Shown here piece by piece: positions 22,316 through 32,809 of a DNA stretch of 64,000 nucleotides (position 1 is the first letter of the stretch; each line of letters begins with the position of its first letter). A program made the translations under genes and the position numbers. The notes below the pieces were generated by a model that was not told the DNA's origin, did no database searches, and worked only from the letters and a program-made list of their open reading frames with translations. This DNA comes from Mesocentrotus franciscanus (taxonomy: Eukaryota; Echinodermata; Echinoidea; Camarodonta; Strongylocentrotidae), in NCBI GenBank assembly GCA_037976565.1, contig CP137668.1, forward strand, positions 23,784,251 to 23,848,250, in the 5' to 3' direction.

Positions 22316-23430
22316 CGGGACTAGTATTAAACAAGCCAACAAAAATTGTCATAACGGGAGGCTTGACGTGTATCCTGAAAGCTGTAATCTTACAAACTAC
22401 ACAAATGTTTTAAAAATTGATGACGCTGTACAATGGTGAAATATTCCTTTCCTCATTCGTGAAGTTAACGAATTCTAGGTAATAACAATCTTAGGTTTGA
22501 ATTTGAATTGAATCTATTCCATTTTACTTTAAAGAAAACATATTCTATTTATAGGCAGATATTACAGTAAATGGCTGATGTGAATACCTTTATTCGTTCA
22601 ATTATACATGTATTTTGTATTCAAGTAGTAGATTGCAGATAAATATAGGAAAATTAGGAGACCGACAGCCCTCCGACGACTCATAAGACCGACAGCTCAC
22701 GAGACTGATAAAACTAAGAAACATATAAAAGAAGAATGACCAAAGTGGATCGTTGGTTTGGTGAGCCATCAAGAAAAGTTGTCAGAAGGCACCCGAGTTT
22801 GAAATTTCCGGTCTCATGAGCCGTCGGTCTATTGATCTCTCAGAAGAGGTGTCAAAGGGTCCACAAAACCGATACTGTCTGTCTCTTGGGCCATTGGTCT
22901 TGTAGACTATGGCCGTTTATGTTTGTTTGTATTATATACAATGTATTAAATGCAATGTATCATTTATGTCATTTATATTGCACGGCGAAACTGTTGAAAT
23001 CAATGACTTATTTATCCAATATCTATGCATGCTTTAACACGTTAAGATCTGTCACATTTGCAGTCTATTTCAAATATTATGCTCACCATTACGACAAATC
23101 TATCAGATTGATAAAAGCACTTGCAAGAGGTTGGTTGTCCATCCTCAGTAAATAAGTTTCTATGATAATGTGTTTACAAAACATCTTTCGTTACATCGGA
23201 TATGATATCATAATTCAATAATAATTATAAAAAAAGAATATAAATATTGTACAATCTACTCATTCACATCTTTTTCACCATTCGCAAAAAACCAACAACA
23301 ACAAAATTGTCATCATTTTATAATAAATGTCATCAATTAATCTTATCCGTCAGAATCGATTTGAAATAATTTTGTTCAAATACCAATCCATTTCGTCATT
23401 TTGCAATTGTGACGTACCAGTTGAAGTTGT
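22316..23430. repeat. Segment Q, inverted copy in unit 2
   Basis: Much of this is the reverse complement of 15094-16100, for example ACCGACAGCCCTCCGACGAC against the complement near 15790-15830. Units 2 and 3 have it; unit 1 reads across the site without it. With the forward copy at 13.4-16.1 kb it brackets GPCR copy 2 as a long inverted pair. The open frame at 22832-23155 has no recognisable similarity. Confidence 0.75.
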
Positions 23431-23899
23431 ACATGTATTGTGCCCCACGCTTCAGTTAGAAAGACTTTTTTAAATCAATAACAAAACCTTTCCTTTTCAA
23501 TGAGGAAAAATCGTAGCTGAGAATAAAAAAGAAAAAAGAAAAATATATAACAGGGTAACAATTGTAACTAATTCATTTAAAAATACAAAAATATAGCAGT
23601 TGACAAATCTTTTTCATTAATGAGAAACCTTCACCACAGAGGAGCGCGAACTTATTTATGCAATTTGCGTTCTGGTTTCATCTTGTAGATTAATGGGCAA
23701 GAATATAATGAATCTCCCAAAATAAGTAAAGTTTCAAGTAAAGTTTCTAGGGGTGTGGTTTCCGATAAATAGTTCCAAAGAGATTGAGCCACTAAAGAAC
23801 CCATTGAACAGTTGAGATAATGTTACTGCCAAGTCTGCAAAGACTTACAATGTACACCAATGTTATACTTAGTATAATAATTTTATGGCTATTTAGCCC
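23431..23899. other. Unit 2 non-coding flank
   Basis: Matches about 4950-5580 and 46800-47460. No gene is seen. Confidence 0.6.
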
Positions 23900-24270
23900 A
23901 TGACAGCGTTTTTCAACAGGGGTGTCGCAAGATATCTCTAGGGGTGCCGCGAGAGAATTTAGTAATATATATCTTTTTGAATCATTATTTTGGAATAACG
24001 TTGAATGTCTATATAACGAATAAAGGTCTAGCGGATACCTCACGCCGCGACACTAATGTCCTTTGGCAAGACACTAATTTGCCACTCTCCACCCAGGTAA
24101 AGTAAATGGGTACCTGGTAGGAAGAAATTCATTGAATGCTTTAGCGCCTTACTAACCTTACAGCGTTTTTCAACAGGGATGCCGCAATATATATCTAGGA
24201 GTGCCGCCAGAGAGTTTTAGTAATATATATTTTTAAAATCAATATTTTGGAATAACGTCGATTCCGTGAA
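23900..24270. repeat. Local direct duplication carrying SINE pieces
   Basis: The block starting CAGCGTTTTTCAACAGGG occurs at about 23907 and again at about 24161, each followed by a tRNA-type SINE piece. The same pair is at 47469 and 47768 in unit 3, so the duplication is older than the separation of units 2 and 3. Confidence 0.75.
24022..24160 (+). mobile_element. tRNA-derived SINE, internally deleted
   Basis: GGTCTAGCGGATAC (A-box side) is joined almost at once to CGCCGCGACACTAATGTCC, so the B-box is gone. The body GGGTACCTGGTAGGAAG and TAGCGCC is present. The copy at 47592 in unit 3 keeps the B-box, so the deletion happened in unit 2. Confidence 0.7.
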
Positions 24271-24298
24271 AATCAGCTCGCTCGCAACCTTTAGAGGT

Positions 24299-24500
24299 AG
24301 AGGTGTCATGGTCTAGCGGACACGTCACTTGACTGTGGATCACATGGTTCGCGGTTCGAGTCCCACCGCGACACTAATGACATTTGGCAAGACTCTTGCC
24401 AATCTCCACCCAGTAAATGGGTACCTGGTAGGAAGAAATTCCTTGAATGCTTGAGCGCCTTATTATGGCAGCTCAGCTACATCCGGGGTAATAATATGAT
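24299..24500 (+). mobile_element. tRNA-derived SINE
   Basis: The tRNA-like head has an A-box (TGGTCTAGCGGACACG) and B-box (GCGGTTCGAGTCCC). The body GGGTACCTGGTAGGAAG, TTGAGCGCC and a CCGGGGTAATAAT end follow. It is not a functional tRNA: the acceptor ends do not pair. In unit 3 (47899) only the head is left. Confidence 0.8.
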
Positions 24501-24860
24501 ACCTTGTATTATGCGCAGATGAGTATATTCATATAGTAGCTGCACTTTATAAATTGACCTATTTTTACTATTATTTATTAACCTTTAGAAACATGATGAT
24601 TTCTGGCAGCGAAGTTCCTATATACCTCCATAATTTGAGCAACGATGTGCCCGAATCGCCTTCGATTTGACAGCGAGGTGGCCGGATATATATTTCATCT
24701 ACCTTTTATGTCAAAATTACATTTTCACCATGTTCGTTCGCTTCACTCGCTTGCAACAGTTAGGAACAGAATAATTGGTACAGGCTTGCAATCATACGGT
24801 ATCAAGCTGAAAAGATGGCGTATTGTAGATGATATTAATTGGATTCCATATATTGTTTAA
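24501..24860. other. Unit 2 non-coding flank
   Basis: Matches 47990-48060 joined to 50051-50226. It contains the uninterrupted target (GAGGTGGCCGGATATAT, about 24675) where unit 3 has a 2-kb fold-back element. The TTAA at 24857-24860 is one side of the next insertion. Confidence 0.7.
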
Positions 24861-26146
24861 AGTACCAGAGCGAAGGTTTTAAAATGCTTTTATCCTTATT
24901 AATATTGGTATCATTGCAAAGGTAATGTTACAATCTTTCTAATAATTCATATTTACTTTTCAAAAATTGTTACAGAATTGACTAATCTGCTATCAAAAAT
25001 GATGAATTTACTTCCCGTTTTTTCCGCCCTCGATCAGCCCGCTGTTCGCTGGTACGATGTGTGACGTAATAGGTTGGGCACATGAGCGAGAGTGCTCCCA
25101 AGCCCCCTCACACAGCTATGTCCGCTGCATGGATTATACGTATACGAAAGCCAGTCGAACGCGAAATATCCTATCACAATGTCCGAGCTTGAGGAAGAAG
25201 TTTTACTAAATTTAGATATCGAAGTTGATGAGCACAGCTCCACAACTAGTGACAGTGATTTATTTGATTTTTTGTATGTTTTAGTAGGCTATCTCCACGC
25301 CGGAGTTGCGGGTCAAAAATGGATACGAAAGTACACTAGCGCCATGAAATTCCCAAGTTCGAGCTGGCCGCGCCGCACCGGCCCCGCTGAACTGGGGATC
25401 GATCCGTCATATGCACTGGGGTGACTGACTGGGCGAGACATTTTCTAATTTTTAGAAAGTGTAGGGCTATTTTGGCAAATTTCACGGATAAAAAAACAAA
25501 GAAGAATAGATGTGAGATTATATCTTGCGAATACCAATTACATATATGCACCATAAATGGAACTGCACGACATAAAAATGCAAAGCCAAAGGGACTCTCG
25601 CGATTTATCAACACTCAACAGCAATCACCAATTAATCATCTTGCACATGCCAAGCCATGACCGAAAACTTCACAGCAAATTACACAAAACGCAAGAATAT
25701 TTGGACAAATCGATCTGCACGATTCACCCCCTCGTATTACATTACATAATTTGCTTAATATGCAATAATAAAATGTAATTTCCAGATTTCGAGAGATTGT
25801 TATTCCACTTTCATCAAAGCTGGCTTAGGTATGAATCATTCGAAGTCTGGGTAATGTATACTGAATGCAAAATACCGCACGCGAGCTGAGCGAGAGCCGA
25901 GCGAGAGGCCTAGGAATTTCGATCGTGCCCAACCTCTGACGTCATAAGTCTGTACTCCGTAATTTTATTTTTCAAGCCAGGAAAAGAAGTTCTGAGAAGG
26001 GTCTTGGAAAAAGCATCTTATCGCGTTTCATTTATATTTATAATACTTTAGAGCAGATGATTTGTGTTCATATTGGTGTAAGCTTTCAGTACATGTATAA
26101 TTTGTCCATTTTGTGACATTTTGTGACATTTCTTCGCTCAGCTACT
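24861..26146. mobile_element. 1.29-kb TTAA-flanked element (family c)
   Basis: It is bordered by TTAA on both sides (24857-24860 and 26147-26150). It starts AGTACCAGAGCGAAG and ends CTTCGCTCAGCTACT, an imperfect inverted pair. Unit 3 has the empty site with a single TTAA at 50223-50226. There are sub-terminal inverted blocks (GGTTGGGCAC near 25074 and GTGCCCAACC near 25927). TTAA duplication is the signature of piggyBac-type transposition. No full transposase is present. Confidence 0.85.
25092..25424 (+). other. Open frame inside the TTAA element
   Basis: A 110-codon frame. From an internal Met at about 25180 it reads MSELEEEVLLNLDIEVDEHS, a strongly acidic start, and then SDLFDFLYVLV. It could be the leftover N-terminus of a transposase or nothing; no domain is recognised and the rest is out of frame or absent. 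A CpG-rich stretch follows at 25360-25440. Confidence 0.25.
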
Positions 26147-26227
26147 TTAAGGAAACATTATCTTCAAGAAATAAGAAGTACCGGGATTCACATGGGATGA
26201 GCTGCAAACCCTCTGGTTCTAGGAAAG

Positions 26228-26440
26228 GTGTGTTGGCTCAGTCAGTAGAGCGTCCGCCTCACAACCGGGAGGTCGTGGGTTCGAACCCCGGCCGCGTCAT
26301 ACCAAAAGACGTTAAAAGATGGGAGTCGCTGCTACCTTGTTTGGCGTTCAACAGTAAGGGGATAGAGCAGTGTCGATCTGGCGCTGCTCAGTGGCTGCCG
26401 GGCTCACGATCAATTGGGCATAAAGAATTTTCATTTTCGG
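26228..26440 (+). mobile_element. tRNA-derived SINE, second family
   Basis: The head has a good A-box (TTGGCTCAGTCAGTAGAGCG) and B-box (GGTCGTGGGTTCGAACCCCG), with an anticodon-loop-like CTCACAA. A body with GGGAGTCGCTGCTACCTTG and GGCTGCCGGGCTCACGATCA follows. It is inserted in unit 2 after TTCTAGGAAAG; unit 1 lacks it. The ends do not form a proper acceptor stem, so it is not a tRNA gene. Confidence 0.8.
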
Positions 26441-26456
26441 TTTAATAAAATTTGGA

Positions 26457-26987
26457 GTGGACTTTAAAAGATTATTATTATTTATTATTATTTTATTTTG
26501 CATCCTGCAATGCACTATGGGATCCAGTAGGCACAGGATCCGGCCGCCCCGCCCCCTGTATTCTGAACTTTTCTTCCTTACTTGTACAGTGTATGTGCAT
26601 CGTATGATCATATTTTCGAAGATCATTGTATTAGGATTATTAAAGTGTTTATTCCTCTTTTATGGTACCCAAATGTCATATGAATCACGTGATCGCAAAA
26701 TGCAATGTAGGCTATTTAAATCTTTCCCATGTTTCCAACGGGAGAAACTGGCCAATCGGCCGCCAATTGGCATGACCAGATGGCAGTTGTGTAACTTGTT
26801 TGACGTCACTGCGATTCAGGCGATCGGGCCTGTTTCCCTGCCTGTGAAGCTCAAAGCATCAACACAACAATTTCGATATTATTTACATGATCATTTGGGA
26901 CCTCATTTAGAAAGGTTGTACTCCTTTAAAATGTACAAGTCTATCAAAATTGAACTGTCTACCCAAGGTCTAGTCGTATTCAAGTAG
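26457..26987 (+). other. Shared open frame, unit 2 (probably non-coding)
   Basis: A 176-codon frame. The second half matches the frames at 5949-6311 and 51103-51402 (SFPCFQREKLANRPPIGM, FRYYLHDHLGPH). The first half is hydrophobic because of ATT-rich DNA after the SINE and is unique to this copy. No known domain is present, and the differing starts argue against a real protein. Confidence 0.25.
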
Positions 26988-27754
26988 TGTGGTGTGCGAT
27001 GGATTAACAGTTTTGAGCATGTTCCCTCTACCTGGCCAGTGAACAATATAAGCAGGGACAATTTCTCCAGACAGACTTTGCCTACCCTGGTTTCGGTTGA
27101 ACACACGTGACAAATATTGCTTTCTTGGGCAAGTACATGATTAAAGAATATGTGTCAAGTTGTTACCATGCCTAGTCAGCCTTAGATCTTGGCATGAGGT
27201 TTTTGCTGGAGCCCCCTCTATTTCAAAATAATGGATCTACTATTGTTAAAGTGTATCAAAGGAATCAAGTATCTTTATAGGTTAAGCTTTCAATTTAAAA
27301 AAAAAATTGTGCCAAAGTTATCCATCTTTTTATTTCTAGGAATTATTTCGATTATCCATTGATAAAGGGCATTCCGCCACGTTAATTCGTTGTAAGGAAA
27401 GGACATAACTCTAGAGGATGATTTATAACCAAATAGGTGATATTAAAAGTCACCTTTAAAATACTTTGCCGTTTAATGAGAGCGGAGAAGGGGAATTCCA
27501 CCGTAAAAATAGGTCGATATCTTGGCACTGCATGGAACGTAACCGTTAATTGCTAATTTATTTGATTAATGTGAGTAATACGTATTCTCTTCAAAGATTC
27601 ACATTTTCTTGATAATTGGATATATAATACCGATAGGAGAATAGGTTTTGTGCAAAATGCTTGTTGTCTTATAAACACTTTATCTGAAAGAAATTAACCA
27701 TTTTAACTTTCATTCTCAGCCATTCCATTGTTTTCTCATTAGTTTCGTATATAT
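26988..27754. other. Unit 2 non-coding flank
   Basis: Matches 6312-6737 and 51403-52110. An open frame seen at 6293-6700 and 51482-51673 is broken here by stops and shifts, which speaks against a shared gene. Confidence 0.6.
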
Positions 27755-28130
27755 TATTATACAAATAATACACAGCAGTGAGGGCATTAGTAAGAATTAC
27801 CCACACGAGGTTCCTTTGGAACAGTCTAACACGCCCGAGGCGGTAGCCGAGGGTGTTTGGACTGTTTTGAAGGTACCGAGTGTGGGTAATTTTACTAATG
27901 CCCTAACAAAATGCTGTGTTTTATTTATTTTATAAGATTATCTTTGATTCTTTTATAAAATGGTGTTTTATAACATGATTTGGATAATGACCGGTGATTA
28001 GAATTGGATAATGACCGGTCATTATCCAAATTACGCGTTAGGCAAAATAAATGCCTGGTCACGTGTACGCTTTCAACCAATCATTTGATTAGGATCCACG
28101 TCATCATCTTATAATGTAATTTAATTGTCA
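27755..28130. mobile_element. Unit-2-specific fold-back insertion
   Basis: Unit 3 lacks these roughly 375 bases. One hairpin spans about 27770-27925: GGGCATTAGTAA..ATTACCCACAC on the left and GTGTGGGTAAT..TTACTAATGCCC on the right. A second is a perfect 26-base palindrome at 28004-28029 (TTGGATAATGACC and its complement), preceded by a third copy of the same arm at about 27980. It is probably a non-autonomous inverted-repeat element; superfamily unknown. Confidence 0.6.
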
Positions 28131-28520
28131 TGTACCCTTCTATTGATATAAATTGTGATTATTTCGATTAATATAAAGCTTTCATGTGGATTAAAATTAG
28201 GTAAGTCATGTGTTGAATTTGGAAGTGAAAGAAGTAATTAATATCAACTATTTTATATTTCTCTTTTTTTAATGGAATCTGATCACCACATATAAATGAA
28301 TTGTACAAATGTAATGTATTGTATCATACTCAAAAATCATAGAAACTAAGAAGAGAAAAGCAAACTGAGCATTTTCCTCAAACATCGACTCATTTGGAGA
28401 AAAAGAGAAAAAGAAAAGACTTTCAGAGATGGCGCTATTCAGAAAACATATTTACCCAGTATTGACATACAAGCATGATTGTGTATACGAGCGTCTTTCC
28501 TGCGCCCCCTCTCTACCTGT
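28131..28520. other. Unit 2 non-coding flank
   Basis: Matches about 7560-7807 plus 8364-8420 in unit 1, and 56300-56522 in unit 3. No gene is seen. Confidence 0.6.
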
Positions 28521-28528
28521 CTGTCTGG

Positions 28529-28922
28529 CAGTGGCGGATCCAGGGGGGGCCCGGGGGGCCCGGGCCCCCTCCCCTAGAAAAAAGAAAAGGTAAAAACACC
28601 CATTTTATGAAAAAAAAAGAAGTTGGGCCCCTCCTGGCGCCCAAGGGGTGGCGTTTGAAAAAAATAAACCTTCCCGTAGGGAAAAAAAATTTTCGGGTGC
28701 CAAAAAAAAAAAATTGTGCTCACTACCCCTGGCGCCCAAGGGGGGAGGGGTGGTGGTGGAAAAAAATTACCCTTCCCGGAAGGAAAATTTTTTTTCGGGT
28801 GCCAAATTTTTTTGCTCACTACCCCACTGAGCGAAAAATCGACCGGCACGATTTTCAAATTTTCGCCCGAAGTGGGCCCCTTTTTAGGCCCCCTCCCTTG
28901 CCGCCGGCTGGATCCGCCCCTG
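28529..28922. mobile_element. 394-bp hAT-type MITE with 8-bp target duplication
   Basis: It starts CAGTGGCGGATCCAGG and ends CTGGATCCGCCCCTG. The perfect 8-base duplication CTGTCTGG lies at 28521-28528 and 28923-28930. Unit 1 shows the single-copy empty site at about 8418-8425. The inside is GC-rich with homopolymer runs and no transposase; long open frames across it are low-complexity. The CAG..CTG ends and 8-base duplication are the hAT hallmark. Confidence 0.9.
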
Positions 28923-29060
28923 CTGTCTGGCTATGGCTCTTCAGCCCCCCCATCTCTCTCTCTCTCTGTTTCTCTCACTCCCTCTCTCCTCTCTGTCAGT
29001 CTGCATGTGTTTATTTTAATTGCTTGTTGTTTGTTTGTGTGTTTGTTTGTTTTTTGTAGG

Positions 29061-29626
29061 TGTTAGGTTCAAACAGGGACATGATAGTGATCCCTGGTTC
29101 AAAGTAGTACGCATGTCGATCGTATACCTTTATTGTAAATGCATATACTAATCCTTCTCCTTTGTATCAGGTTGTCTGTTTTGATGGCAACGAGTTAAGA
29201 ATTCCTCATTTCGGTTATTTTGTCGCAGTGTTGTAAGCTTCAAAATTGTGATTCAGGAATTATATATACCGTATACTACAGGTAGTATCATCTATAGTCA
29301 TCTAAGGACAACGGATTGTGTGAAAATCTAAATAAATCGTATTATAGATTGATGTGTTATGATTAGACATAGTCCTTATCATTTTCATATGGCATTCATC
29401 ATTGTTGAATAAAATGGAATTACGCTTCATTTGCTCCCCGTAAGTAGGCCTATATATATTTTTAGTTCAAACCAATATTATAATGATTAGTCATTAACAC
29501 CCCCCTCTCTCTCTCTCTTTCTGTCTCTCCTCTTCCTCTCTTTCTTTCTCTTTATTTTTCCATTTTAAAATAGTGTATCATTTAAATTTGTATCTATAAA
29601 TATTTTTGTTTATTATTTTATTTTAG
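29061..29626. other. Unit 2/3 junction, non-coding
   Basis: Matches 8590-8660 joined to 10937-11240, with the LINE empty site at about 29160. After 29460 it is CT-rich and private to this unit. Confidence 0.6.
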
Positions 29627-30040
29627 ATGATAAATCTCGCAAACAAGGAAGTTAGTGTAAATCTGAAACCGGATGATATTGACCGTTATCTTCGTGTAGG
29701 TACCCAGCAATCTGGTAAGAGAGGAAGGGGAGACAAATCGAAGCCTCCACGACCCATCATCGTTAAGTTTTCTACTTACCGTGATCGTCATCTTGTGATC
29801 GAGATCAGGAAGCTGCTTAAAGGGAAACATAATTATAGGAATTGAGGAAGATTTAACAGCAATAAATAGAATCATACTTCAAACATCAAAGGAAGAAGTA
29901 AAAACAACAGTAATGTGACTGCCGCCTGGTCCACCGATGGCAAAATTACTGTCTTGATGAAAGCAACAAATGGAGGATATGTAGGGAAAAGAATATTTTC
30001 TGTGACTGATCTTCAGAAGATCAAAATATACTGTAATGTA
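29627..30040 (+). pseudogene. LINE ORF1-type remnant
   Basis: The plus-strand frame reads DIDRYLRVGTQQSGK and later PRPIIVKFSTYRDRHLV and IRKLLKGK. After a frameshift it continues EDLTAINRIILQTSKEEVK and WSTDGKITVLMK. The order (D-I-x-R-x-x-R-V-G, P-R-P-I-I-V-K-F, then N-E-D-L-T and W-x-x-D-G-K-I) is typical of the ORF1 RNA-binding C-terminal domain seen in echinoderm LINEs, related to L1 ORF1. At least one frameshift and missing ends mean it is dead. A TA microsatellite follows. Confidence 0.6.
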
Positions 30041-30066
30041 AAACACAATAGGGAAATGCTGCTGAA

Positions 30067-30068
<2 letters not shown>

Positions 30069-30106
<38 letters not shown>
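30069..30106. repeat. (TA)n microsatellite
   Basis: An uninterrupted TA run of about 19 units directly after the ORF1 remnant. Confidence 0.9.
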
Positions 30107-30109
<3 letters not shown>

Positions 30110-30469
30110 TTCATGAATATATTCTACTTTAATTAAAGATAAATTATATTGTGGGATCATATTCTGCTGATAAGAACAACATTTGATAGTCATTCATCCG
30201 CTTGTACTACCAGTTCATTACTCTACAGACTTTTCTATTCTTTTGTGAGGTAGGTTTATTTTGTTAAATGTATATGCTGTGTACTTGTATTTTATGTAAC
30301 AGGCGAAGATCTGTAACATGTAATAATTGCATTCATTGCAATAGAAACTCTAGAGAGAATCTGATTCCTCAACTTCGGTAAATAATAATACACTCCTGAC
30401 GAACTTTATGAATGTACCTAAACTCTTGATAATTATTCTCTTTAACATTTTTCTCTTTTTAACTGTCGT
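30107..30469. other. Non-coding
   Basis: AT-rich with no gene. From about 30340 (TCTAGAGAGAATCTGATTCC) it matches 12907 onward in unit 2. Confidence 0.6.
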
Positions 30470-30790
30470 AGTTTAAAGCGTAATTTGGATAATTTTTGTT
30501 CAGTGTGTCTAAACACTGTCCAGGCCTATATCAATAATTGGGGTCACAGAAACAGGGCTTAAGAATAATCATGATGATACCTGTTTTTCCTCTTCAACAA
30601 TATTTCTTATCAATAATTCTCGTCAAGAAAAGAGAGGGGAAGGTGAAGGAGTATTTATCTATAATAACATAATATTCTAAGGAAGACCAGATTTAGATGT
30701 GTGTTGTGACGCGAGAAAGGAAAGTATTATTATGGGTGACTTTAATGTTGCTTTTTTTAAACTTGATAATATCTCGTTTGTTAATGAATT
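30470..30790 (+). pseudogene. LINE AP-endonuclease fragment, second copy
   Basis: With frame changes the plus strand reads SLKRNLDNFCSVC, then ITETGLKNNHDDTCF, then YNNIIF, then ARKESIIMGDFNV. These are the early APE-endonuclease motifs (N-x-R-S-L, ETxL, GDFN) of CR1/L2-type LINEs. The YRP block kept at 12960-13247 has been lost here. The two fragments come from one insertion carried through the duplication. Confidence 0.65.
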
Positions 30791-30893
30791 CATTGATCAT
30801 TTTTTAACCTTCAATTGTAATAATATAAAATAATTTCCTCACTTTTAATTATTTTAATCTCAATTTATGTGTAGTAAAAGGGGGCTTAGCCTT

Positions 30894-32290
30894 CAGTTTC
30901 AGTTTCAGTATAGTTTTTAATTCACATGAAGAAACAATACATTTAACAAAAATTGATATTCACTAATAATAAAGAAATCTACACAGCATAAGTTTGTTTT
31001 GCATTTATACTAGATAATTTTGAAATTATATGTGAACAAAAGAGCTTAATAAAAAGCATATTTAACTTGTAGAGTTTAAGTTCCTCAAAATCATTTTGAA
31101 TCAGTGTCATTCATAATCAGGTAGAAGTATAATATTTAACAAGAAAAAGAAATAAAATCAAGTATCAAGTATAGCAAAGTATACAGACAAAAGCAATGAA
31201 ATGATGTCGATGATGGATGTAAGAAAAAAGAGAATTAGGAAGGGAAGGTAAAGACTGGGAATCAGAAGAAGAATGAGAAGATAGAACAGGAAGTTTTAGA
31301 ATAGAATGTTCAAGGTCTGAAGTCCCAGTCGGGAAACAAATAGAATAGTAGTGCATTGCACGTACCAATTCAATAACATCAATTTAATATGTTTTTTTTT
31401 ATCTGCCACAGTTTTTAAGCTGTTTGAGATTCGGATCGATGCTGCTCCAGTAGTTTTGTAGCGTCATTTTTTGTAAAGAGTTCAATGGCTGATGGGAGTT
31501 CTCGGCGGGATAACTGAAACACGAATATGCCGAGATTTGAAAGGTATAAATCTTTAACTTCTAAAAGTTTGTCTTTCAAAAATAAAGGGTCAGTATGTGA
31601 GCAATAGTTAGAATTATTTATCACTCTGAGTACACGTTTCTGTAAAAGAGGTATTCTATTACTTTATGTGGTGTTTGAATTATCCCACACAAGAATTACA
31701 TACTGAGAGTATGGCAGTATGAAGGTTGAGTAAAGAGATAATAGTATTTTGTAAGAAAATTGAAGTCTAAATTTGTTTATAACACCAATATTTCGTGAAA
31801 CAAGTCAGCAGAGCATATCGATGTGTGTTTTCCAAGATTATTCGTTGTTAATGTATAGGGCCAAGAAATTTTGTAGATTGAACACAGTCAAGAGCTGCTC
31901 CATTTATGAATATTTCACCCGGAAGTGAGTCAATAATATTGCTAAATAACATGTAATTGGTTTTGTTAATATTCAAGGAGAGTTTGTTTGCCTGGATCCA
32001 TTCATAAATTAAAGAAAGTTCATAGGCTACAGTATCTAGTAAAGGTTGTGGGTCACGATAAGATAAAAATATGTTAGTGTCATCTACAAATAAGATTAAT
32101 GATAAGATGGTAGTTGCGCTTATAAGATTATTTATGTATAAAATAAAGAGCAGCGGGCCGAGTAACGACCCTTGTGGTATAACACACGTAATATGTCGGA
32201 AAGTTGATTCGCAATTATTGACTGAGACAAATTGGATCCTGTCTTGGAAGTAATTCCTGAACCACTCCATTGCCTTTCCTCTCACATCAT
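30894..32290 (-). mobile_element. 5'-truncated CR1/L2-like LINE, unit 3
   Basis: Unit 2 has the empty site (TTAGCCTTGACAATGG near 13395). On the minus strand, 32285-31848 encodes reverse transcriptase: WFRNYFQDRIQFV, IPQGSLLGPLLFILYINNL (motif B region) and LFVDDTN at the catalytic position where F/YADD is usual, then NKLSLNINKTNYMLF. The C-terminal part continues to 31415 (HTDPLFLKDKLLEVKDLY). The 3' end has a (CTGAAA)3 tail at 30894. The first catalytic Asp of the DD pair is kept. Frameshifts after 31848 make it inactive. It inserted after the units separated. Confidence 0.85.
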
Positions 32291-32809
32291 TGACAATGGT
32301 TTCACTATTCCCTCACATCCACTGCGCTTCATCCTTCTGTTTGTTTTTGTCATGTCAGCTATACATGTATGTATATGTATTTTTTTTTTAAATATAATTG
32401 TATATTAACTTTTAAATTGGTTTACTTTTTACTATTGTTATGTTTTAAAGAGATGTGAAATAAACTAAATTGAAAACTTTTTAAAGAATCGACAATAAAG
32501 GACTCGATTGAAATATTTTGATGACAATGAAGAAAAGCATTTATAATAATAGAGCAACGCTGTACAGTAAATATCATTCAGTCTCGTACAAAAACACATA
32601 CGCACGCACGCCCACCCCCGCACACTCAGTAAGGTTAAAGGCAGAAATAAATGATAAATCGTCATAAATCTCCAAGTCACAGAATCATATAACGAATTAT
32701 ATCGACACTTAAACGACATTGAGTGCAAAATGACGAAAATGGATTGGCATTTAACCAAAATTAATTCAAATCGATTCTGAAAGATGAGATTAATTGATTA
32801 AATTTATTA
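32291..32809. other. Segment Q, forward copy in unit 3 (first part)
   Basis: Counterpart of 13395-13871. Non-coding; interrupted by the next LINE. Confidence 0.6.

Noticed and set aside
26228..26300. Functional tRNA gene
   Set aside because: A- and B-boxes are good, but the acceptor ends do not pair and a SINE body follows. The same applies to 24299, 47592, 47899 and 61410.
28475..29066. 194- and 116-codon open frames
   Set aside because: They run straight through the hAT-type MITE and CT repeats, and the frame is absent from the empty-site copy in unit 1.
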